Positions 1-11,400 of a DNA stretch of 64,000 nucleotides are shown here, piece after piece (the first letter of the stretch is position 1; every line of letters begins with the position of its first letter). The position numbers were made by a program, and so were the translations under genes. The notes under the pieces are model-generated. The model was not told the origin of the DNA. It was given only the letters and a program-made list of their open reading frames with translations, and made no database searches. This DNA comes from Tubiluchus corallicola. Its lineage: Eukaryota; Priapulida; Priapulimorpha; Priapulimorphida; Tubiluchidae. The stretch lies in contig JAQGDQ010002371.1 in assembly GCA_030141605.1 (NCBI GenBank), positions 566,547 to 630,546 on the forward strand, written 5' to 3'.

Positions 1-734
1 AAACATGGAGCTGAAAAAGCAAAACATGTAAACAATGGAGCTAAAGAGCAAACGTGTAAATAACTATATAAATGTATATAAGAAACGAGTTAATCTAATG
101 AACAAATCATTTGAAAAGAGCTGCAGTTCAACTCAAGTTGCACAATATACATCGTGTGTTGGGGTCTGAGTCATTAATGCTGTTACAGACTCACGATTAC
201 ATTTTGGTACCAAGTTTAACTTAACCGGAAATGCGGAAAAGTTGAAGTGAAGTCTGGATTTAAAAGAGGGACATTCTGTTTACAAGACATCATGTATTTA
301 TGACCGAACAAAAATCATAGACGGTTTCTTACTATCAAAAACCGTTTAAGTTAGACCGAATAAACTGTCCGGTGATTTCGAAGCTTATCAAGTAAAAAAG
401 CTGTAGCTGTAACGAACAATCATGATTTGACACTTTAGTCCGAAATAAGCAGATATTAGCTTAGAGCTGAAACTTTTAAAATCCTAACTATACTAAATAA
501 ACATAGAATTAAATTAACTCTAGCTAATGATTATAAAAACAAAATTAGTTACATACCTCTTCGTCATGTTAAAACACTTGTCAAAAATTCAGAAGTTTTT
601 GGTCAAAAGTCTATAGCTGATTCGAATTTAGAACGCAGACGCCTGTAATCAAAAATCTTTAGTTAGTCTGGCAGGAAAAGCGCGGATTATTAAAATTACT
701 ACTCGATTAATTATAACATATCGTAGTCAGATAA
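1..734. other. Intergenic flank left of the tandem unit
   Basis: AT-rich sequence with no reading frame, exon-like segment or RNA gene that I can support. It lies outside the duplicated unit: the similarity shared by 735 onward and 13,738 onward does not extend into it. Confidence 0.5.
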
Positions 735-2332
735 TTTTCCAACTGGTTATTCCCAGTCGAATTTTCTGCTGGTTTGTTTCCGTTTCGCCTTGTCTCAATG
801 ACAAAAAAATTAAATGGAAAAATCGATAGAACAGGACAGGCAAACACATATTGAGAAGAAACAACGGATAGCAAGAGATATTCAAGCTTTGAAAATAAAA
901 TCTGTAAAAGAACATTATACAGCTCTGGCTGATGTAATTTAAGTTACGCCTGTTTAATGCAGGCAACGACGTAAACGAGTCCGTCAACGTGAAACCTAGT
1001 TTGTTATTTGTAAACCCTCAAATTAATTTTTGTGTAGGCTTATATAGGATTTAAATTTATTCGAACTAGAATTAAAGCTGTAAACTTTTAATCTTAACTT
1101 CTAACCAGTAGGCTTGGTAAGCAAAAGTGTGTGACCACTTGTAACAGTGTCCGCCATAACTTATTTTGACCAGTAAGTCTACTTACACAGCTCACTGTAC
1201 CGTACGTTGACTCAGCACAGAACAATAGAACAAATATTAAATGCACATAATATATAAAGCACCATAATTACGCTTTGACCATTGACGTCTCTAAGCCGAA
1301 AGAGTAATTTGGACGTGTCACGGGTTTTTATATGCAGACTGCAGTGTATCCTGTTCCTTGCGTAGCATGTATACAGAATGTTTTATACGGTTTATTTTAC
1401 CACCGGTAATAATAGTTTCAAGACCATCATGTGCCTTCGTGCTAAAGTATTCTCTCTCTCACTCTCATCGCTCGCTCTCTCTCTTTCTGTTCTCTTTGTC
1501 TTTGTTTTTCTGTTAAACACTTTCTGACTATTATTATCAATTTTTCTTTCACTTTTTTCTCCTTGCTGTTGAGCTCTTTCTTTTGTATTTTTATTCATTT
1601 ATTTCATTCGGTTGCTTAGACAATGAAAAAAATCACAATATCGGACATAATATACAGACAATGACGACATATTACAAATATATACTAGAAAAAATACTAG
1701 AAAGTTAGGAAGCTTTTATTGACACACTGCAAATAACAGTAGCCTACAATCACTTATACATATTATAATATTTTTGCAAAGAATCGCATAAATACTGAAA
1801 GAACCCGAAGCGTTGAACGTGTGTTAAACAAATCAGACTATTTAATCATTTAATCATTTAAATCCTCTAGATTTTAACATTGTATAACATCTTAATAATA
1901 TGTAGCATGTATGGGTGTCCTGCCATAAGCCATAGTTTCTTAGGTCTCCCTTTATTATCTTTTTTAATAACAGTGATCATTTTCGCGTAATTTTTTTTAC
2001 TTTATTGATTATATATGTATTTCAAAATTAATGTGATTGCGATATATGTTAAATCAATAAATTATTTTAAGGTTGAATTGAATTTGAGCATTTCGGCTTT
2101 ATAAACTGCCGCTGTAAAAACCTATTACATGTCCACGGTAAAGAAAAAACTAAATGCAAAACAGTGAGTTTGTTGGATTTAGGAATACATTGCTGATTTA
2201 GCACTTTAACAAGGAAATACTAAATTTAAGTGTAGATAATTAACTTCGGATTGGAAAAGCTTCAACATAAGATAAGCATCGACTTTAATTTTGCACTTTA
2301 AATGCATCTATTTCTGGCATCATGTCATCAAC
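735..2332. other. 3' flank of ABCG gene 1
   Basis: No gene is seen. The stretch is duplicated at 13,738-15,314. It includes a degenerate CT-rich tract (about 1,447-1,500). The short open frame at 727-987 has a truncated, diverged counterpart at 13,679-13,990 without protein-like conservation, so I treat both as noncoding. Confidence 0.6.
2284..2289 (-). terminator. Candidate poly(A) signal of ABCG gene 1
   Basis: ATTAAA on the minus strand, 44 bp past the stop codon. The same hexamer sits at the same distance in gene 2 (15,266-15,271). Conservation between recent duplicates is weak support, so this is a candidate only. Confidence 0.25.
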
Positions 2333-5300
2333 CTAGCCTTTATTCCGTGTTTGAAATGAAAGAATGATGAAAGCCAAAAGCCTGTATCCAGCCATCAGAA
2401 CGAATAACAAGCCAACGTTCAGGTACATATTATCCTGTGAAAAGGACAAATAAAAACAATGTAACTATATTATGTAAGGAAAATAAGGAGTCCAAAACTT
2501 GGATTACAGCAAAAATGTTCTCATAGAATTATCAAAACTAGATCACAGTTGTTTGCTCAAGCTTATAGCATAAGAAAATGTCAAAAATTTCTTCCTGAGA
2601 ATATTGTGCCACACTCATGTACTGTTAGCTTTCGCTGAACCTTTTCATCCTTCTGGCTTTTTGAAATAATGAGAGTCTCGAAATTCATAAAACCTGAAAA
2701 TTCTGTTAGCGTGTATCACCACTGACATCCATTTCAAACAGTTTTCTTATGAATAAAACTGCTGTGTTTTGACATACACAGAAACGATTTCTGTTAAGAT
2801 ACCTCTTTAAAGTTGAACTGGTGAAGCACAGCTGTCCCATTATGTATGCAAGGCCGCTGAGTTTCGTTGCCATTTTCACATGCTATAAATTAAACATGTA
2901 ATGAAAGTTCCATATAATATTTTAATAATTCACAGTATTAAGATAAGCCTAAGTTGATAAATTGTCTACACAGAAAAATTTCGAATAATAAAATATGCCA
3001 AATTGCACTAAACTGTGATTAACAGAATTTATTGATGGAACATTTATATGCTACCCCCAGCACAAATACTTGCGTATTTCTGTAACATCTTTCCATTGGT
3101 TGATGTTCAGAGCCTCATTCCCGTATTTAAACCAGCTGAGATATTCAAGCCATATAAAATATACAGGAATCGACCTGGAAATACACATTCATATTATAAT
3201 TCAGATGTTTCCGCAATGCCTTTTGCCATCATCAATGTGAACCAAAACGTGGAAAAAATCGTTCATGATAGCAAGAGGTTTTGCCGCATGCCCCTGAATA
3301 ACGGACAAAAAAGTTTTGAGGTCTACGTTGAAAATTTTTTCGCCTGCGTTCCTGGTTTTACTCTTAATTTAATATCTGACTCAGTCCTCAAATTAATTTT
3401 CTGCCATCTGCTTAGCCAGCTGTTCTATCTACACGTTCTTAAACAGTGATAGAGAACAGGCAAAGCCCTATCATTACATAGGGCACCTATATAATAATAT
3501 TAATACATTATAACTATTGTTGTTTGGTAAATTTAACTTACTCCACATTCAGTAATAGACCACCAAACAGCATCATTGCCATAAGAAATGGCGCAGCAGC
3601 GGCCCATACAATCTCCGGATTGGAGGAGAAGCAAGACATCATATAACCTGGAAAGGAAATTAAAAAAACGATGAGTTGATGCAAAGAAATCTTGCCAATC
3701 AAAGTTAATCAAGGTCATTCAAATTAAAGTGTTAAGTAACCTTTGCCTACAAACAGAAACATAAGCCATGCAAAGACTACCTCTTAAAAACAGGCTGGTT
3801 TAAAAAAGAGACCTAATCTAGTCTGTTGCTCATCAATTAAGGCAGAATTACCTATTACATAATTTTCTATCTTAATTATAAAATGAATCGTTTGTGTAAA
3901 AAGATATTCACCTTGTCTGGAACATTTGGCAAACACAGCAGGCTCCTTTTACTGCCTGCCTGGTATATGCAAATTTTATGTTATTGTTAGTACAACAGTA
4001 CAACAGTATGTTATATTCTCTCCTATACTATTTCTGCAAAAATGTGAACTGCCACAAAAAAACATTCGCCTCGTCTAAGGCATCTGGCAAACACAGCAGA
4101 TTTCATTTACAGCATGGTACATGCGAACTTCATCTATTGTTAGTACAGCATTATACTATGTGTTCCTCACTTTGCTAAAGCATGTGCAAATAATATGCAA
4201 CTGCTGAGCAGTGTTAATTGTTGCACATAATTTATACTGTTGTTAAAATAATCTCGTTCCATTGTTTATTTTAATGTCTTTTTACAAATTGTGCTAGAGG
4301 TTTCGCTTTTGTACCTTCTTGCACTTAAAATTATCAGCAATAGACTTTTATTTTATACTTTAATTGATACTGATGCCATATTTCTGCATGGCACTTACTG
4401 AACCAAAATATGACACAGATACTCAGAGAAATTGTTGAAAAAAAATTACAAAATTAGAATATCTTGTATGGTCGTAAGCTTACCGAATGACGCTGATACA
4501 TTAGCTATTAAAATGAGAATTCCAGCGCAAACAAAAAAGTGCGACGCTGAATGATATAAACCTGAAAAAAACACAGAAAACTACTCAATAAGTAAAACAT
4601 ACATCAAAGTTTAAAATAAAAAGCTCACTACAAAATAAAAAAGCGGGATAAGGATCCATTATTACTTACCCACCATAAAATAGTGTATAAGCGTAAACAG
4701 AAATGGCAACAGGATGAAAAATGGTAGCTGAAAGAACAATGGTAGTTGAATGATACAATAATTTGAAAGATTACACTATTATAGCTCAAAACCACTAAAT
4801 GCCTAATATGGAGTTTTAGTTTCTCTGTGTGATATTTCATATTACTATTTCTTAACGAGATTAAATATTTCCCATAAGTATGTAATATTTCTTCCTTTTT
4901 CCTAAAACCTTACAGCATCGAAAACTGATGTTGCAGACTTTCAGATTTATAATTAAGTCTGTATTACCTCACACCTTAATTACGAATGCAGCTTTGCAAA
5001 AATTCTACATTAAATTAAACACATTTATCCAATATCACTTACTTGCTTTAAATAACTCTTATCACTAATTTCATCGGTGTATATAATATACAGCCCCTAC
5101 CTCTGCCAGCATTTTGCTGAGGAAATATGTGTCCAACCTATAGCTAGCATTAAAGTGCTCCCTCAGAAAAATGACACACTCTTCACAAAACACCTGCAAG
5201 CAGAACCAACTAAAAGTACATGTATTTTAAAAATTGCGATATTGTACAGTTATCGAAGGATTTTACTATAACGTAGAAATGCATTAAGTCAAGCAAAACA

Positions 5301-5408
5301 TTCTTAAATTCATAAAAATTTAACAGAAGTAACAAAACATTTACTGTTGTGTTACTTTTATTAATGGAACATTTTTTTCATTTTCATGACTTTACATGTG
5401 CCCATGTG

Positions 5409-5463
<55 letters not shown>

Positions 5464-8400
5464 CACCAGGTTGCGAGTAAAGAAAAGGAAGCCGGCAAAT
5501 AAATGTTTTTTGTAACACGATCAGAGTGAGATCATTAGCCTTAAATATGCCTAAATTGTTAATACTGATTTGCAGGTTCGATTATGCATGACTGCTCAAG
5601 CCAGCTTTGTGAAGACATCAATCGAAGCTTCGATCAAAAAGATTTCCTTTAAAGTGTGATACAAGGCTATACCTAACAGCGATGCTCAGCTTCTCGAATG
5701 TGGAGACGGCTGAAAAAATGTCTTGTGGTTTCGTCTACCACTGATCTTAGCTTTTTATCCCATTGATCAAGGATGTGTCTGAATAAAACCGAGAATTTCT
5801 GCCAGTTCCATGTCTCCTTTTAGATAATTATTCTTGATAATGAACCAGATTACGATTCTAACTTCATTAGATAAAGTATTTTACTGAAGTATTTTAAAGC
5901 TTTACTGTTTCGTGACGTAACAACATCCCTTTCAACAATGGTGATGCTGCAGTTATTGAAGAAGTTAGTGTAGATGGGATTTTTACAGTTTTGCCTTATG
6001 TGAACTACTGAAAATAAGTTCTGCATAGTCATATTTATAATTAGAAGAGACAGGTGGTTGACAGGTATTAATAGGGGTGGTTGACTTGGTGACCCTTGGT
6101 CTTTTCGCCACCTCGTCTCTTTTATGTCTTTATTTTAGTCTTTAGCCTTTGTTTATGTTTATTTTGCAACATACACAGACAAAGAATTTTTTATTTCGAA
6201 ATGAATGTTCCCAAGCGTAAAGTCCAACAATTTTACTGTTGAAACTTTCGTACATTTTTCTCAAATGTTACAATAATCCCAATTTCTCAAGAGACTTGAC
6301 TTTTGCTTTTGGGTTAATATTAATTTTAATATTAATTTTTGGGTTATTCGCTTGAAAATAACTCTATAGAGCCGCTCATTTCGCTGTGATGTTGTTCTCG
6401 CTCGTGTAATACCAAACTCATTCTATACCATTTTTACCTTGTACTGCAAGTACTTGTACCAAACGTGCCTGACAAAACTTCATTAGTACCATGTTTACCA
6501 GTACCAAATTTTCCCTGTACCAAAATTTTCTCGTACCAAAATTACCAGGACCAGACTTACTTGTACCGAACTTACTAGTTCCAAAATTACTGCGCACTAG
6601 TTTGCACTACCGTAGTGCTGTTTAGTTATAGTTTACCACCTATATATTGCTAAGTCAGTTGTGCCGTTCAGTGTCTGGAGTTAGTGTCTTTGCAACATCT
6701 ACATTAGTTAAAGTCTGCCATTGAGCACTGGTCAAAGTTTGAAAAGTGTTACACTCCACAAAAAAATCTGACATTTTTTCGACTTGAACCAGTAACCTGT
6801 TGAACACAACCAACTTCAACAACAATGGCGAAAAGAAAAGGGCTTCAACTGACTAGATGAACTTTTGTGCAATTTAGCACCTACATTGACTACTGTGTAA
6901 GCGTTGTTTACAGACATGGCTATAATTGAAATAAACAAGACAGAAGTGATGTTTTGCACAGCTTCTTGGTTCATTTCCTGCTGCAGGTAGACAATTCCAA
7001 GTATTATACCCATTACCTACAAAAGAAAAATTTGTGAAAACTGAAAAGAGTTGAAAAAAGCATCAGATGTTTTGCACTAATAAACCTCTCACATACAATA
7101 TTTTTCGCATCACATTCACATAGCTTTTAGTTAGTTAAGTCTGATTTCTACTCACCATTGTTTGAAAAGTTCTCACTTTTATTGCCATTGGATCTCGAAT
7201 CACGCTGATTAATGCTCTGTGTGTTAGAGTGATAAATTGCTTTATCCAACTTGCTTTATACCTAAATGAAACATACGCTAAAATGTTTGGTTAACTGTAA
7301 TAAGCAGGCGACAGGCTTTTAGGCTTGTAATTGCTAAACCCCTTACAATAATAATTGGGGTGTGCTGGCTATAATTAGAAGAAATAGGATGCCAGTGATT
7401 GTTATAATTGGCTACTTGATTTCCTTCATTAAAGTGTACACGAGTCTGATAAGGAAAAGATGACAAAATATCAGTGATTGTTTGGAAATACTTGATAAGG
7501 AAAACCTACCTCGAGTTAAATTGGTGAAATCGAAATTTAAATGTTGGCACTCATTCACTTGTGCAGATACTTCGTCGCAAATGCATCAGAAAGTACAACC
7601 ACAATAATCGTGACAACAAAAATGCTAACACAGCAAGGAATTCACATGCATTTTAAATTTGGAAGTCTGGTTTTTCAGTTTTTGTATTCTTGTTTCCAGT
7701 GGCATTTTCAACAATTTTTCAGACAAAAAGTAGCTAAAAATAATTCAATAAAAACTCATAAACTGCAGTCTTTTGTATTATTACTAAATAATTAAAATAT
7801 AGTTACTGGATTGTATTTAATGAAAAGAGGTTACTTACGTTGAACGATGAGCCAGCAATTCACCGAACTGAAAAAATGCATGTATAAATAATTGCAATGA
7901 AACTGCTGGAAACAGCTATCTTGGTTTGGCGTTAATTGTAATACATGACAAGATGTTACAAAATTGCATTTACTGCAAACATCAACAAAGCACACTACAA
8001 AGCGGAGCATCACCTGACAACAGGGGGTCGTAGTATTTTTCAAGTATTGGTTCCCGTGAATCCGACTTTTAACCTTGGGACTCCAAAAGCGATAAGGTTC
8101 TTCTCCTATTGATGGGCGGCCCAAATGTGAAAGTCGAATGCATTGCATTAATTCTTTAGAGTTAGAATGCATCCGCAACCTTTTTCAAGTAGTGTATCCT
8201 ATGACACTGACTTTTGATCTTAAGGCCTCAAAACCCATAAGATTCTTCCCCTGTTGACAGTCGATGAATACATAAAATATGAAAGTTTAGGCTACGTCTT
8301 CACAAACTTTTCCAACTGAGACGTTGACCTTTGATAAGGGGCCCACAAAGTCGATAGGTCGTTCTTTTACTGACTGATGAGCCTATATATTATATGAAAA

Positions 8401-11400
8401 ATGAATGTCATGCTTCAAAAAAGGTTAGCTCGAAAAGTGTTCACAAGACCAATAACGAATTACAGACAAACGAACGGGCAGAAGCATGGACGGCCAAACG
8501 GACAGATGCACGAACAGAGGCTTACTATACCGAATAACATATTAATAGATTCAACATTAGCGATTGTTAATAGATGTTACTAAATTGAACAACATATTAA
8601 AAGATTCAATGCCAATTGTTATCAGCTGCTTTCTTACGTCAATGAGCTGTTTATTTCGATTATTCTCCATGATAACTTGTTTGACAAGATAACCTTGAGG
8701 GGACACTTCAAATGCGTTACATATTCTCTGAAAGTAACAAGTTGGAAAGTAAGAAAAACAAAAAGACAGTTTTAATTAATGAAAATTACAATTAATGAAA
8801 CCCATTATTCACCTAACAAATTATTAATAAAAAAATGTTTTAACAAAATTCAATTGAAGATATAAGCTCAAATAATTATAAAATCTTTACTACAGGTAAC
8901 GCTGCAGCTGCGTACGTACCTCTACTTTGTCTTTGCATTGGGCCTCCTTTTCTGGGATTACAGCTAAACTGTGCACATAGTAATCAGCAGGATTAAACTT
9001 TGGTGGACATTTGCAATCCATCGTCTTGAAAAATGTATGAATAGTTTTTCTTGAACCTAAATACGCCACCCTGCCTTCTGCCATTAACAATATCCTGCAT
9101 TACAATTTAGAGAATAGTAATTTATTTTTACATATATAGGCCTATATAAAAAACATTGTCAAGCAGTTGTTTCTATGGTCCAAGTAAGTCAGCAGAAGGC
9201 AAATTTGGAATTTTAAGCTAGCAAAACAAAGTCTAAAATCAGCAAAAAACTGTATCCTAAAATTACAAAAAAATGCTCAGGAAAAAGCATAAGTAAATAG
9301 AAATACATAGGCATTTAAAAATGCTATCTACTGTTATTCAGCACTAGAAACTAGTGAATACGTTAAATATGTCTTAGAAAGCCTAATAGTCATACGAGAT
9401 TTAAAAGTTAAAAATTTAAAATATAAATAACTAAATACAAATTATTAATGGTTTCAGGTAAAAAACATATTTTAAATTTGAAATGACTCAGCAGTAAAAT
9501 TGGAAGCCAAAAGTAACTACGTAAGTCACTATTACTGTTAAAATGGTTTATAGTGAAGCATGAAATCTACATTTTTGCATGTAAAAATTGTATACATAGC
9601 ACTTTTACCTGTCGAACATGGCATACACTTCAGATGAAGGTTGATGTATGGTGCACAGGATAGTTCGCCCTTTACAAGCCATGTCTTTCAAAACACATAT
9701 GACGTTTTGTGCCATAAAGGAGTCCAAACCAGATGTTGGTTCATCGCAAAACATTAATTTTGGATTTGTTAGCATCTAGAAAAAGGCATTTATTTCATTA
9801 TAGTTGTTGAAATAATTATGACAAATGTTTTTTCTCTTTACAGATTATTTGTAAATGCTATAATGCTAATTCAAGACCCACAACAGGTATAGTTAGAGCA
9901 AACTTATTTTCAAACAATGATTTTAACAGTCTTTTAAGAAAAATTGTTATGACAGTGATAGGTAGGTAAAATTTTCAAACCATTCTGCATATAGTAGCTC
10001 CCATGTCATTATTAACCTTCAGTAATAGCACAGACACAAAAGGTGCCAGCAATATTTTAATAAATACAAACGAGTAAATGCTTATTCATTATCAAAGTAT
10101 AACTTACTAACCTCAGATGCAAATGCAAGACGCTTTCTTTCGCCTCCTGAAATACCTTTTATTCTACCAGGGACGCCTATCCATGTGTTCTCGCATTTCT
10201 TTAAACCAAGCTGTAATGGCAAATAATGATTTCACATGATTTTGCTTCATTCTTTCTATTCTTTTCATAATTTTTTCGATGCCCCCTTTTCCCTTCATTC
10301 CTTTTTAAGTCTTTCATTCTTCTGAACATTTTTTATGCTTTTTCTTTGACTATTTTTTCCTCTTTTATCATCGGCAGAATTGAGTAATTTAATTATGGCT
10401 CGACAAAATGTAGTATAAATTATTTTAAGATCCTAAAAATGAATACAGGTGTAGCAAACTACCTCCGTGAGAGTTTCTTCAACTTTCTTCATTCGCTGAG
10501 AATACGTGAATTCTTTGTCCATTCTCAATAGAGCCTACAACTCAAACCAACAGATATTTTAGATTTACAATTTTGCACAGCAGCATAAGACTTAAGCTGT
10601 GCTGCAGTCTATATTGTTGTTGCAGTGATCTAGTGTTTAGCATACATTGTTGTCCTGAACGCTATACTGTATCGCCTGACATTTTTGTATTGCTGTATTG
10701 TATTGCACTGCATTGTTGTTGTGTTACTGAAATGTATTGATTTGTTGTTTTTTATGTTGATGCTGAATTGTTTGCAGTCGTATAGTTTGTTTCAATGTAT
10801 AAAAATAACCTGCATTGTACAAGGTACACTAAAATGCACTACCTTACTCTGTCAGCCACACTTTGGTTTAATTATTTTTGTTATTTATTTTTTTAAAAAA
10901 CGTTTGAAAAATGCTTTTGGTACTCTATATAAGACGGTAATAATAAGCTAACTTATCAAAAGAAGTGTAATGAACCGAAAATCTTAAACAGTTTCAAATG
11001 TAGACAAACTCCGTGTGGTGAAGCTTCTGATAGTACAATTAAAATACCTGAAATCTCAAATGTTCTTTTACTTTCAGGGTACCAATGAACAAATCTTCCT
11101 GCTGAACGTATGCCGAGATGGACCTCATGCCAGGACCAAAACCAATTGGCTGTCCATTAATTTTGACTGTACCCTCAACAGTATACATTTCAGTATTCCT
11201 GTGCGTCAGAATGTTCATAAGTGTACTTTTGCCTGCACCACTAAAACAAACAAACAACAAATGAATCTTGCTTCTGGTTCGTATCCTTACTTGTCAGCCA
11301 ATCGGCTTGTAAAGTAATAATTATTGCAAAACTGATTCAACATGAATTTTCTGCTAAGATGATTTCGGAAAATAATTACAGCTAAATAAACTCTTTTAAA

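Noticed and set aside
1392-1598. Charged 68-codon frame over a CT/GA-rich tract
   Set aside because: It is low-complexity, and the counterpart in unit B (about 14,440-14,600) does not keep the frame.
3048-3449. 133-codon plus-strand open frame, with a similar one at 16,021-16,416
   Set aside because: It is antisense to exon 17 of the ABCG genes. Its conservation is explained by the real exon and the recent duplication.
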